Source: Ignavibacteriota bacterium
Lineage (GTDB): Bacteria; Bacteroidota; Ignavibacteria; UBA10030; UBA6906
Length of the DNA: 64,000 nucleotides
Direction: 5' to 3'
NCBI GenBank assembly: GCA_016707525.1
Contig: JADJHP010000003.1
Span: 410,958-474,957, forward strand
The notes under the pieces: generated by a model
What the model was told of the DNA's origin: nothing
The model's database searches: none
Seen by the model: the letters and a program-made list of their open reading frames with translations, nothing else
Program-made: the position numbers and the translations under genes
Shown here: positions 36,329-45,489 of the stretch, one piece after another
Numbering within the stretch: the stretch's first letter is position 1
Layout: each line of letters opens with the position of its first letter

Positions 36329-39300
36329 ATGAAGCATCTCCCGGCCGCAGCCTTTCTGCTCACACTTCTCATCCCGGGCCTCACGCATACCCGATCCCAG
36401 ACACTCCTGCCCGCTCCTGCGAAGCCGTTCCCCCGGACGCTGATCGCTGGAACGTTCAGGATCGAGGTTGAGCGCTACGATATCAATGTCGTGGCCGGCC
36501 CCCGGAGCGGCATCGGACGTGTACGGTTCAACTGCCTCCCGATCTTTCCACCCTTCCCATGGGGTAACATACCGCGCTCTCCGAGGACCTTTGCGGTGGT
36601 CGAGTCCATCGAGGATTCATCCCGCCAGATCCACATTGACGACGCACTGCTTGTTTCGCCTGAAGCCCGCATCGGCGAGAAGATACAGCTTGAGCTTCCG
36701 CAACGGTCCACGGCGGCGCAACTCCTCAAGGACAAGAATCACCTCCTCGGTATTCTCCATGACCTCAATGGGCCACAGGGAATACGCGTCCGGTTCACCG
36801 GCGCACAGTGGTCCGGCCCGGCCGCGGCCACGGTGGTGCTGACCGCCGGAGAAGCGGTCTACCCCACCTCACCGGCGATCCCCACACCGCCGGCGTATGT
36901 GATCGCATCCGCCGGATTCGGCCTCGCCATCGATTCGCTGATCATCACGCCGGTCCGCGCGAGCGTGAAGGGGAACATCCGCCTTCCGGTGTGCATGGTG
37001 AGTGCGGTCCAGTGCATACGGTCTGAGTTAGCGCTCCCATGGACACCGATCACCGTCCTCTGTGATCTATACCGTGAAGTGCCCGACTCTTCGTACGGCC
37101 CGTTCTATGTCGGCGAGACGGGCATCCAGGTGCAGGGACGCGGATACACGATCGATTTTTCGAACACACATTCCGACGCATCGGGTGCTCCACCCCTTGC
37201 GGCAGGGTGGAAGGGCGTCGTCCTGCATGCGGGGGAAACCCCGGACCCGCCTTCGGCACCCGTGATCTCCAACCGGGGCTACGTGAAAGCGAAGTACACG
37301 TTCACCCACGGATTGATCACCGGGGCCGGACTCTCTGCACGTCTCAACCTCGCGGCACCTTTCACCTTCGAAACCCTCGAGCCGCTTGGCTATCGCGTTG
37401 CCCTGCATCCACCCAACGGATCGATCCGGCTCGGATCGTGCGGGGTGCAGTCCGGCGAGTTCTTCGCCGGCGAGATCCAGCTCCCGTCCGCGGCGATCCG
37501 GGATGAATCGGGCCAGCGCGTGGTGGCCGCGTATGACACCCTGCTCGTCCAGAGCGACATGGACCTTTTCGGTGCTGTGACGGTGAGAGGGGGATTCACC
37601 TGGGGTGAGTTCTTCAAGACCTCCGGTTCGCCGCGTTACTATCAGCTCGGACAGGATCTCATCCTCGGGCAACCTGCACGCGGGTTCTGCTATCTTGCTG
37701 CGCGGCAGCGCGCACCGTACTACCCCACGGCCGGTGGGACGTTCCAGCGGCCTGTCACCGACACCGCGGACATCACTCTCGAGGCACAGGGTATCCAGGG
37801 CGTGACGCTCACGAATCTTCGCGGGCGGAAGTTCACGATCTGGACCCAGGACGTGCCGGGTGGGACGATCCTGCAACCGCGCAAACTCGACTTCGCGGAC
37901 TCCAGCGTGATCGTGGATTGGATGAACGTCATCGGCACCGGGATCCACACGGAGGTGATCATTGCCAAGTTCATCGCACAGAAGGACGAGGTGAAGCTCG
38001 GTCCCACCTGGTCCACCGACCCCCGCTATCTCGGCGGCGGCCCGTTGCGTGTCTCATTCAAGTCCGAGCCGCGCTCCAAACAACGCCTGATGCGCATGCG
38101 ATTCGTCGAGAGTGCGACATGGGACAGTAACTTCGACGGAAGGATCTTCCTCGGCGGCCCGGTCAACGATACGACACGCTTCTCCAACCTCGTCTTCACC
38201 TCTACGGCTGAAGCAGGGGGCGCGCAACTCGATCTCTCGCACACACTGAGCATGAAGTACTGGGGCGTGTCCCTCGTTCCGGAGGATTCCACACAAGCTG
38301 CGGGCGTGGTGTGCGTGAAGCTCGGCGTGATCTACACCACGGCAGCCGGCATCGCCGAACCGCGGCATTTTGCACGCCCGTTCTGGCTGACGTGGGGTGA
38401 GATCCTGGCCACGGGTAACCTCGGCAGGCTTTCCTTCGACTACAACGGGCGGAGCCAGTGCTTCGACAGGATCCCGTATGCACCGTCATTCGTCGGGCTG
38501 TCGGACTACAATCCCGCCGCTCCGAACGATTCCGGGTACCTCGTCACCTACGGCGATCTGGCCTTCAGCTTCTTCGGCGCAAAGCCGCTCTGGGTGTATG
38601 ACTGGAGATCGCCGAATCGCCCGGACGGCGTCTACGCCGGGCGCACGGTGCGCACGCCGCTGAGTTCCTCCTATGGCAGAGGGATCTCCGACCTCCATCT
38701 GGCAAGGGACTGGGGTGATGGTGTCGCCGATCTGGACTTCAGGGTCGGGTACGACAGTCTGCAGCAGGACGGCTTCACGGGGCCCGGAACGGCGACGATC
38801 ACCCGGTATGTCCTGTTCGACAGCCCGCTCCCCGGTCGCATCGATGTGAAGGCTGAACGATCATGCTTCTCCCTGAGCCGCGCATCCGAAGGCGGCGTGA
38901 ATCTCGGCCCGCTCCTCACGATGAGTGCGATGAAGAACATCTGGGGATGTGGTTGCATCGTCGGTGACAAACTTGAACGCGTCGCGGTGGGTGGTGAACT
39001 GTCGGCGAACGCCGGGGCGGGGTTCAGCATCGTCGGTCGGACCGCCGGTGCCGTAAGCGTGGCCATCGGATACACGCCCTCGCGCACGGACATGCTCTTC
39101 GCGGGTGATGCGTATGCCGTTCTCTTAACGCGCAACATCGAGGTGATAGGCTACATCACGCTGTCGATCGATCGCGATGCCGACTACGCCGAAGGATACC
39201 TCAAGGGCATCGTCGACATGAACAGCCTCCTCGCGGGGACATCCGGTGCAGGCGAGCTGCAGTGGCACATCGGGGCCGACCACGAGACGATCCAGGGGCG

Positions 39301-39811
39301 CGTTGCGGTCTCGATGTACTCCATGGGCGGCGGTGCATCGGGTGCTTCCTCCAGCAACAAGGAGGCCGGCCTCTGGTTCGGGATCAACTCCAACAAGGAC
39401 AACATCTGGGTGATGGATGGGATCAGCGGACGCTTCGGGCTGAACAAACAGGCGCTGCCGCAGCGCATCACCGGCGTGTACGCCTATGTGAGCTGGGGTG
39501 ATGCGAAGAATTTTGGCTATGTCTTCTCCGGAGGATATCAGGCATTCGCCGCGCTCGGCGCGTTCGCGGGATATGGTGGCGACATCGGCGGTGGATTCGG
39601 TCTCATCGGCAATGTCGGGCTGTACCTCTGGGGGAAGATCCTGGGCGGGATCGTGAGCGCGGACGCATGGGGAAACCTGCAGCTCATCGTGGGCTATCCC
39701 CCCGCCTTCGCCGGGGAGATCGGCATGGATGCCTGTGTCTTCCTCGTGTTCTGCGGCGGGACGACGCTCCATTGCGGCTTCAATGCCAGCCAGGGATTCT
39801 ACATTTACTGA
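36329..39811 (+). CDS. Large exported protein of unknown function
   Basis: Protein of 1160 residues with signal peptide (AAAFLLTLLIPGLTHTRSQ); ATG at 36329 follows GGAGCC. I recognise no family. It is beta-rich throughout, with several Cys pairs. The last ~230 residues are Gly/Ala-rich with apolar strands (YQAFAALGAFAGYGGDIGGGFGLIGNVGLYLWGKILGGIVSADAWG), ending FNASQGFYIY. An internal segment NIWGCGCIVGDKLERVAVGGELSANAGAGFSIVG introduces the glycine-rich part. There is no T9SS sorting tail, no LPxTG-type motif and no clear repeat period. It leads five co-directional exported genes with gaps of 10, 8, 101 and 87 bases, and the downstream start lies 10 bases past its stop, so joint function is likely. 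Confidence 0.8.
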   Translation: MKHLPAAAFLLTLLIPGLTHTRSQTLLPAPAKPFPRTLIAGTFRIEVERYDINVVAGPRSGIGRVRFNCLPIFPPFPWGNIPRSPRTFAVVESIEDSSRQIHIDDALLVSPEARIGEKIQLELPQRSTAAQLLKDKNHLLGILHDLNGPQGIRVRFTGAQWSGPAAATVVLTAGEAVYPTSPAIPTPPAYVIASAGFGLAIDSLIITPVRASVKGNIRLPVCMVSAVQCIRSELALPWTPITVLCDLYREVPDSSYGPFYVGETGIQVQGRGYTIDFSNTHSDASGAPPLAAGWKGVVLHAGETPDPPSAPVISNRGYVKAKYTFTHGLITGAGLSARLNLAAPFTFETLEPLGYRVALHPPNGSIRLGSCGVQSGEFFAGEIQLPSAAIRDESGQRVVAAYDTLLVQSDMDLFGAVTVRGGFTWGEFFKTSGSPRYYQLGQDLILGQPARGFCYLAARQRAPYYPTAGGTFQRPVTDTADITLEAQGIQGVTLTNLRGRKFTIWTQDVPGGTILQPRKLDFADSSVIVDWMNVIGTGIHTEVIIAKFIAQKDEVKLGPTWSTDPRYLGGGPLRVSFKSEPRSKQRLMRMRFVESATWDSNFDGRIFLGGPVNDTTRFSNLVFTSTAEAGGAQLDLSHTLSMKYWGVSLVPEDSTQAAGVVCVKLGVIYTTAAGIAEPRHFARPFWLTWGEILATGNLGRLSFDYNGRSQCFDRIPYAPSFVGLSDYNPAAPNDSGYLVTYGDLAFSFFGAKPLWVYDWRSPNRPDGVYAGRTVRTPLSSSYGRGISDLHLARDWGDGVADLDFRVGYDSLQQDGFTGPGTATITRYVLFDSPLPGRIDVKAERSCFSLSRASEGGVNLGPLLTMSAMKNIWGCGCIVGDKLERVAVGGELSANAGAGFSIVGRTAGAVSVAIGYTPSRTDMLFAGDAYAVLLTRNIEVIGYITLSIDRDADYAEGYLKGIVDMNSLLAGTSGAGELQWHIGADHETIQGRVAVSMYSMGGGASGASSSNKEAGLWFGINSNKDNIWVMDGISGRFGLNKQALPQRITGVYAYVSWGDAKNFGYVFSGGYQAFAALGAFAGYGGDIGGGFGLIGNVGLYLWGKILGGIVSADAWGNLQLIVGYPPAFAGEIGMDACVFLVFCGGTTLHCGFNASQGFYIY

Positions 39812-39821
39812 CGGAGATATC

Positions 39822-42314
39822 ATGAACACTCGATCATATTTCGCGGGTCACGGTGCTCCGGCGGTTCGCTGGCGCACCGTGGTCCGCGGCGCAACGTTCC
39901 TGGCTGTGGCGCTTCTGGCCCTTGCCACTCCACACGCAGCATTCGCGCAGGACCTCAGCGCAGCCACGCAGCCGGCACCCGCGAAACGGGTACTGCTCAC
40001 ATGGAGCGCCGACTCCTCCGGCACGCCCATCCGGGGATACCATCTGTACCGCAAGCTCGGTGGAGCGGCAACATATCCCCCGTCGCCGCTGAATGCAGCC
40101 GTGATCGCGCCGGTCACCGACACGACGGCGTTCAAGAGCATCATCCCCCGTGATTCCGACGACTGGAACACGATCGCGTACGCGCTCGCGGACAGCACCG
40201 GCGCAGGCGGTGCGATCCAGCCACTGGCGAACGTCTTTTCGATCGTCCACTTCCCTGCCGGCTCGCCGCAGTGGCGGCGCGTCCAGATCCTCGCTGCTGC
40301 CCGTCCCGCTATTGCGCAGGTCATGGGACAGTCGTTCATCGACGGCAGTGTCGTGAACGGTACTCCGTACTCGTACCGTATTGTCCGCGTGGGCACCGGA
40401 GGCACCGAACTGCCGGCGTCGGGAGTGAACGAAACTGCTGTCACGGCAGGGATTCCAGCGCCCATCCCCGTGCCTGCGAACGTCCGGCCGGTCATCGGGG
40501 ACGCAAAGATCCAGATCCTGTGGAACAAGCCACCTGCCGCGTTCTCATCGTTCGTGGTGGTCCGGTCGACGAGCCTCTTCGGACCATACCGGAAGGTCAA
40601 CGACGCCGACGTGAGTGCCGAGATCTCCCTGGACCTGGACAGTGCCGCGGTGGCACCGATCGCTCACGGCTTCACGGACTACGAGCGCTGGGGAGCCCTC
40701 GGCGATCCTGAGCCGCGCACCGTTCCGGGCAATCCGTTCCCGTTCGCCGGCCCGGCCAATGGCGTGAAATACTGGTACCGCGTGCAGCTCAGGGATGTGC
40801 TCGGAAACACAGGGCCGCTATCGAATGCCGTGTCGGGCATACCCGTGGACAGGACGCCGCCCGCCGTGCCGGGAGACATCATGGTGGATGCCATCGAGGC
40901 CAGCAGCGCATTCAGGGTCCGCTGGTCGAAGGTTCGCCACGATGTCGACGGTCACCGGGAAGCCGTCGCATCGTACAGGGTGTACCGGTATACCCAGGGA
41001 CAGCATCCCGATAGCGGAGCGGTGCTCGTCCCCCCGGTTGTGACCGCTCCGCTTCCCAACGACAGTCTCGTCTTCACAGCATTCGACAGCACAGCGGGTT
41101 TGCGGAGCGCATGTCTGGACAGCACCCTCTTCTTCCGCGTCGAGGCGCGCGACAACGCCGGCAACGTATCGCGGCGGTCCATCGCCGTCGGCGCAGCGCT
41201 CAAGGATATTACGCCTCCATCGATCGTGACCGGTACGACGGCGACGGGGTTCGATGACTTCATCCGGGTGAAGTGGGAACTCAGCACGGAGTGCGGGGTG
41301 GATCAGTACCTCATCTTCCGGTCGCACTGTGACCGCGGGGGGTGGTATCCCTGCCGGTCGGCGGCGGATGCGGGCGGCGTGATCCACGACATCTCCACGA
41401 ATGGCAAGCGGGATTGCGGAGGCCCGTTCGTGCTGGTCGGCATCGTGTCCGCGTCGGATGCGAAGGCGCTTGGCAACCCTACGTACTTCGATGATCATTC
41501 CGTGCCGGCGGGGTCCCCGCTGTGTTATGCGTACCTCGTCAAGGCGCAGGATCATGCACAGAACATCAGCGGCAGACTCCCACTTCCACTCTCATCGGAG
41601 ATCATCGTCTGCGAACATCTGCGCGACAGAACGCCACCCGAGCCCGCGATCGTTGCGGGGCTGATGGCGCGCGACAGCGCGATCCAGGTGGACTACATCG
41701 GCCCGCCGGTCCAGGACATTGCGGCGTACCATGTGTTCCGCTCGGAGTCGCAGGCCGGACCGTATGCGTGGGTGGGGGGCATGACCGTCGTGCTTCCTCC
41801 CGGCACGGGAAGCCGCTTGCAGGCGCCGTATGCGGCGCCACCCGCGGTAGGATGCGACAGCATCCCGCTGGTGAGCAATCCGTACATGAGTATCGGTTCG
41901 TGGACGGACAGCACGGCCGACCGCAAGCGGATCTACTGGTACAAAGTGCTGGGTGTCGACAGGGCGGGGAACCAGAGCCGCCCGGACAGTGCACTGGCCA
42001 TCGGCACGTTCACATTCGCATCGAACCGTGAGACACCACCGCAGATCCTCGCCGTACTGCCGGCGGACGACCCGTGCGGACTCACGCTCGTCTGGACCCC
42101 GGGATACGACACCTCGAAGGTTCAGGGCTTCTTCGTCTTCCGGAGTACGTCGGCGAACGGACAGTACTATCAGATCGAGAGCCTGCAACGGTCCAGCAGT
42201 TATACGGACGTCTCCGTTGCGCGGAACACGAACTACTATTACCGGGTCGTTGCGCTCCGGCGCGACGGGATGTTGACGAAGTTGTCAGACCCGAAACCCG
42301 GCAATCATCCATAG
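39822..42314 (+). CDS. Exported protein with about six fibronectin type III repeats
   Basis: Protein of 830 residues. ATG at 39822 has ACGGAGAT upstream and a signal peptide (GATFLAVALLALATPHAAFAQ). Six FN3-like repeats of roughly 100-130 residues follow, each with the strand pattern LLTWSADSSGTPIRGYHLYRK, IQILWNKPPAAFSSFVVVRS, FRVRWSKV...YRVYRY, IRVKWELSTECGVDQYLIFRS, IQVDYIGPPVQDIAAYHVFRS or LTLVWTPGYDTSKVQGFFVFRS. Four are introduced by DRTPP- or DITPP-type linkers and several end with RDNAGNVS or VDRAGNQS. No enzyme domain and no T9SS tail are seen. Probably a structural or adhesive surface protein acting with its neighbours. Confidence 0.85.
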   Translation: MNTRSYFAGHGAPAVRWRTVVRGATFLAVALLALATPHAAFAQDLSAATQPAPAKRVLLTWSADSSGTPIRGYHLYRKLGGAATYPPSPLNAAVIAPVTDTTAFKSIIPRDSDDWNTIAYALADSTGAGGAIQPLANVFSIVHFPAGSPQWRRVQILAAARPAIAQVMGQSFIDGSVVNGTPYSYRIVRVGTGGTELPASGVNETAVTAGIPAPIPVPANVRPVIGDAKIQILWNKPPAAFSSFVVVRSTSLFGPYRKVNDADVSAEISLDLDSAAVAPIAHGFTDYERWGALGDPEPRTVPGNPFPFAGPANGVKYWYRVQLRDVLGNTGPLSNAVSGIPVDRTPPAVPGDIMVDAIEASSAFRVRWSKVRHDVDGHREAVASYRVYRYTQGQHPDSGAVLVPPVVTAPLPNDSLVFTAFDSTAGLRSACLDSTLFFRVEARDNAGNVSRRSIAVGAALKDITPPSIVTGTTATGFDDFIRVKWELSTECGVDQYLIFRSHCDRGGWYPCRSAADAGGVIHDISTNGKRDCGGPFVLVGIVSASDAKALGNPTYFDDHSVPAGSPLCYAYLVKAQDHAQNISGRLPLPLSSEIIVCEHLRDRTPPEPAIVAGLMARDSAIQVDYIGPPVQDIAAYHVFRSESQAGPYAWVGGMTVVLPPGTGSRLQAPYAAPPAVGCDSIPLVSNPYMSIGSWTDSTADRKRIYWYKVLGVDRAGNQSRPDSALAIGTFTFASNRETPPQILAVLPADDPCGLTLVWTPGYDTSKVQGFFVFRSTSANGQYYQIESLQRSSSYTDVSVARNTNYYYRVVALRRDGMLTKLSDPKPGNHP

Positions 42315-42322
42315 GAGGCGTG

Positions 42323-43267
42323 ATGAGGACAGTGCAGAGAGTGAGCCGCCTGTTGCTACTCGGATCCGCGCTGCTGATCATCGGGGGGAGCGCACGGTCG
42401 CAGAACCCCGATCCGGCCGCAGCAGAGAAATACAGCTGGGGGTTCCGGAACTTCACCGACACGTTGTTCACGTGGGACATCTATTCCCACTCCTTTTTCG
42501 GGATACCCGTAGATCCGGAAGGCACGTGGCTTTCGGCCACCTTCGACAAGCTCTTCTATGAGCAGGCGTTCAGGAAGAAGCTGCCCGATCCCAACAATGA
42601 CGGGGGGCTTGGCAATTGCTACGGCATCTGCCTCCTGAGCCTGATGGTGAACAAGTTCGGGGGGTACTATGGCTACTGCGCTCCGACGGGCAGTTATCGG
42701 GGCGATACGGTCTGGTCCGGGGCGAAGGGGCCGGACGACCCCGGCTTGCGCAGGCTCGTCAACATCATGCACGGCCGGCAGTTGTCGCTTGCCTCCATCG
42801 AGACCTATCTCGACCAGGCGCAGCTGGGCCATTCGCAGAACTCGAACTTCGCGGTAGCCCTTGCGCGTCAGGCCATCGGAAAAGAAGGCCCGTGTATCAT
42901 CTCCATTACGAAGACCACGAACCCGATCAGCGGCGGCGGACATTCGCTCATCGCCTATGGAGTAACGACCGACGGGTCCGGGAATTCGAAGATCTGGGTC
43001 GTGGATCCGAACCGGCTCTGGGCTGTGCCGTCATCCCGGGACCGCGGGTGGTACCAGGGAGACAGTAACTACGTCTCCTGTGCCCCCGGTGGGAGTTGGA
43101 ACTTCACCATGAAAGGGGGGGAGGTCTGGCCTTCGTCCGGCGGCCATCTCATCATCATCCCGATCTCGATGATCGGCACACCCGGACGGGTGCCGTCGTC
43201 GCTGGGGCTTTCGGTAAGTGAGTTGCTGAGCAAGTTCTTTCTGTCGGGAGTAGCGAAGACTTATTGA
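42323..43267 (+). CDS. Exported papain-fold (Cys-His-Asp) protein
   Basis: Protein of 314 residues with signal peptide (RLLLLGSALLIIGGSARSQ). AGGAGG at 42313-42318 precedes ATG 42323, and only eight bases separate it from the FN3 gene. A catalytic-triad pattern of papain-like peptidases or transglutaminase-fold proteins is visible: GLGNCYGICLLSLMVNKFGG (Cys at a helix start), GGGHSLIAYGV (His) and WVVDPNRLW (Asp/Asn). The order and the hydrophobic strand after His match C39/C70-like folds, but I cannot assign a family. The C-terminus is short and hydrophobic (LGLSVSELLSKFFLSGVAKTY). It could cleave or crosslink the other module proteins (inference). Confidence 0.7.
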   Translation: MRTVQRVSRLLLLGSALLIIGGSARSQNPDPAAAEKYSWGFRNFTDTLFTWDIYSHSFFGIPVDPEGTWLSATFDKLFYEQAFRKKLPDPNNDGGLGNCYGICLLSLMVNKFGGYYGYCAPTGSYRGDTVWSGAKGPDDPGLRRLVNIMHGRQLSLASIETYLDQAQLGHSQNSNFAVALARQAIGKEGPCIISITKTTNPISGGGHSLIAYGVTTDGSGNSKIWVVDPNRLWAVPSSRDRGWYQGDSNYVSCAPGGSWNFTMKGGEVWPSSGGHLIIIPISMIGTPGRVPSSLGLSVSELLSKFFLSGVAKTY

Positions 43268-43336
43268 AGATGGAGGATGGAAGATCGAGGATGGAAGATG
43301 GAAGTTGGAAGACGGAGGATCGAGGACGGAGGATTG
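43268..43336 (+). repeat. Purine-rich degenerate short tandem repeat
   Basis: A stretch of about 70 bases between two module genes consists of variants of GGAGGAT, GGAAGAT and GGAAGTT in irregular 7-14-base steps, almost pure purine on the plus strand. It lies directly after the stop of the papain-fold gene. It is non-coding by position and not a CRISPR (no spacers). Confidence 0.6.
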
Positions 43337-43368
43337 TCCATATTCACAACACATACCCGGAGGGTAGG

Positions 43369-44067
43369 ATGATACGAGCCAATACGAACAATGTGCAGTC
43401 GCTCATGACGAGCGTGATCGTGCTTGTGCTGTGTCTTGGTCTGGCCGGATGCAGCGGATGTCAGCAGCCGACCGTCGTTGACGCCCCGGCATCTGCGTTG
43501 GATCTCAAGATCTCGGTGCTGGATCTTGCCGAGATGCCCTCAGATGGCAAAGTGATCGTGGTGATGCAGTTCTTCCAGGGCAGCTCAACCGTGGAGTTGG
43601 GATCGGCGATCACGCTGAAATGCAATGGTGTTGTGCTTCCCTGGAACGGATTGATGTTCGGGCACGCCGAGCGGATCCCCATCCAGCCCTTCGGAGGGAC
43701 CTATACCTGCACATTCACCCGGGGAGGTGTGACAACCACAGCGAATGTCACGGTGCCGGCGCGGCCCATATTCTCGTCCCCCACCCTTTCTGGCGCACTA
43801 CTTGCACGTTCCACTACATTTTCCATACATTACATACCGGGGGGCGGGACGTCCGTCCGCGGAGGTGCGAACGATGCATCAAACGCCGCGAACAATTCGC
43901 AGCCTGATGACGGGATACACGACGGACTCGATGTCAGCGCCTTCGTCCCGGGGCCGGGAACCCTGAGCATCACACGGACGCTGGAGGGAGCCCTGTCCGG
44001 GACGGGCTTCGCATCGGCGAAGACCAAATACGACACGAACACAACTATAGCGATTACATGGCTGTGA
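43369..44067 (+). CDS. Lipoprotein, paralogue of the next gene
   Basis: Predicted lipoprotein of 232 residues. ATG at 43369 follows GGAGGGTAGG. The lipobox is LGLAGC (VIVLVLCLGLAGCSGCQQ). The mature part has DLKISVLDLAEMPSDGKVIVVMQFFQGSSTVELGSAITLKCNG, then MFGHAERIPIQPFGGTYTC, and a second half DDGIHDGLDVSAFVPGPGTLSITRT. Each conserved block recurs in the gene at 44155, so the pair arose by tandem duplication. Two Ig-like beta domains are plausible from the strand pattern. No family recognised. Confidence 0.8.
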   Translation: MIRANTNNVQSLMTSVIVLVLCLGLAGCSGCQQPTVVDAPASALDLKISVLDLAEMPSDGKVIVVMQFFQGSSTVELGSAITLKCNGVVLPWNGLMFGHAERIPIQPFGGTYTCTFTRGGVTTTANVTVPARPIFSSPTLSGALLARSTTFSIHYIPGGGTSVRGGANDASNAANNSQPDDGIHDGLDVSAFVPGPGTLSITRTLEGALSGTGFASAKTKYDTNTTIAITWL

Positions 44068-44154
44068 GCATCGAGGATCGGAGAAGGAGGCAGGGAGTGC
44101 ACGCGGACCGGAGAAGATCAGATGCCCCATGGCCACTCTCACCAGGAGGCAGGC

Positions 44155-44850
44155 ATGCGTGGCACAATCCGGGGTGGCAGCGGATACATCCTTGCGGTAC
44201 TCGTGGCGCTATGCGCGACCATGGAGGGATGTGTCGGATGTTGCACCCCATCGATCTATCATGGACCGGCGTCCGGCCTTGATGTACGGATCACGGTGCT
44301 GGATCTTGACGAGAAGCCCGGTGATGGCAAAGTAATGACCGTCGTTCAATTCCTCTTCAGCGGGAATCCGGTGCAGATCGATCCCGGCATCACCGTCCAG
44401 TGCAATGGCATCACGATGTCCTGGTACGGCTCGTTCTACGGCCATGCCGAGCGCATCCCGCAACAGCCTGCGAAAGGGTCATACGTGATCACGTACAAGG
44501 ATGCAGGCATCATCAGCACCGCGCGCGTCACAGTGCCGGAGCGACCCGTCTTCGCCGCGCCCACCATCGCGGGCGCCACACTGTCCCGTTCGGACAAATT
44601 CACGATCCGCTATGTCGCGGGTTCGGGGAACACCGTGCTGGGGAGGGCAAGCGATGCATCCAGGAACGTCAGCAACTCCCAGGTCGATGATGGGAGCCTG
44701 GATGGCTTGGATGTGAGCGGCTTCGATCCGGGTCCGGGAAAGCTCAGCATCACGCGAACGCAGGAGTGGAGTGTGGATGACACAGGCTTCCACTCCGTGG
44801 ACGCGACCTTCAGCATGAACAGACAGGTCCCCGTCACCTGGCGGCAGTGA
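44155..44850 (+). CDS. Lipoprotein-like paralogue of the preceding gene
   Basis: Exported protein of 231 residues. AGGAGG at 44144-44149 fixes ATG 44155. A hydrophobic leader ends near ATMEGCVGCC, a loose lipobox, so lipidation is likely but less clear than in the paralogue. Matching blocks are LDVRITVLDLDEKPGDGKVMTVVQF, FYGHAERIPQQPAKGSYV, RVTVPERPVFAAPTIAGATLSRS and DDGSLDGLDVSGFDPGPGKLSITRTQ. Last gene of the five-gene exported module; a hairpin follows 11 bases after the stop. Confidence 0.78.
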   Translation: MRGTIRGGSGYILAVLVALCATMEGCVGCCTPSIYHGPASGLDVRITVLDLDEKPGDGKVMTVVQFLFSGNPVQIDPGITVQCNGITMSWYGSFYGHAERIPQQPAKGSYVITYKDAGIISTARVTVPERPVFAAPTIAGATLSRSDKFTIRYVAGSGNTVLGRASDASRNVSNSQVDDGSLDGLDVSGFDPGPGKLSITRTQEWSVDDTGFHSVDATFSMNRQVPVTWRQ

Positions 44851-44861
44851 CACGGAGAACA

Positions 44862-44892
44862 CCGGACCCGGCCCATCGTGAGCCGGGTCCGG
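44862..44892 (+). terminator. Strong hairpin ending the exported module
   Basis: A perfect 11-bp GC-rich stem (arms 44862-44872 and 44882-44892) with a nine-base loop lies 11 bases past the stop at 44850. No T-run follows, so it may stabilise the mRNA end or act with Rho. Confidence 0.5.
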
Positions 44893-44917
44893 AGTTGCAC
44901 ATCGATCCCGTGAAACG

Positions 44918-45274
44918 TACTTCATGAGGATCAATCTCCGCGTTTCAGAGAAGCCATCCACGCTGAGGCGGCAGAGGTAGACGTCGCTCGCCAGATCGCT
45001 GGCATTGCAAGCCGCCGCGTACACCCCGGGTTGCCACCGCCCTTCGTACAGATCCGCCACCTCGCGTCCCAAGACATCATACACCTTCAACGATGCATAA
45101 CCAGCGTCTGCAATCCGGAAGACGATCTGTGTCGTTCCGTTGAGCGGATGCGGATAGTGCCATTCCAATCCTGTGATGGAGGGGCGTTCAGGGCAGGAGC
45201 TTGCGTCCGTACCCGTGCTGACCGAGGACGGCGGTGGGTGCGGAGAGAAGGAAGACGAGGAGCCACTTCTTCAT
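44918..45274 (-). pseudogene. Remnant of a T9SS cargo gene: signal peptide plus sorting tail
   Basis: ATG at 45274 opens a signal peptide (KKWLLVFLLSAPTAVLGQ) but meets TGA after GYGRKLLP. About 20 bases on, in another frame, comes a Por_Sec_tail-type sorting domain: EWHYPHPLNGTTQIVF, YASLKVYDVLGREVADLYEGRWQPGVY and ASDVYLCRL...RRLILMK. That is a T9SS type A signal, normally at the end of a large secreted protein. The passenger is missing, and the tail frame has no stop after MK but runs on to 44479. The simplest reading is an internal deletion with frameshift. The rest of 44851-45489 holds two hairpins and no other gene I can support. Confidence 0.7.
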
Positions 45275-45437
45275 GTTCGCTTTCGATGGTTTACATCAGG
45301 GGTACGAAGCACGTGCGGAGCTACGGAGAGAAGCACGTGTCCGGTTCAATATCACGCGTGGTTGCTTGAATGCCAGGGAATGGGGTGAACGGGGATCGTG
45401 GATGCTGAGTACAGGAATTGAATCGGGTAGTAAACGA

Positions 45438-45464
45438 TTGAACCCGGCGAAGGGCCGGGTTCAA
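45438..45464 (-). terminator. Hairpin terminator downstream of the NYN gene
   Basis: A perfect 11-bp stem (arms 45438-45448 and 45454-45464) with a five-base loop lies 26 bases past the NYN stop at 45490. On the minus strand it is followed by TCGTTTAC, a weak U-tract. Confidence 0.55.
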
Positions 45465-45489
45465 AACGGATGTGCTATCTAAGATGTGA

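Noticed and set aside
44479..44917. Minus-strand frame continuing after the T9SS tail
   Set aside because: It is antisense to the second lipoprotein gene and loses all sorting-tail character after MK, so it is read-through of a damaged frame.
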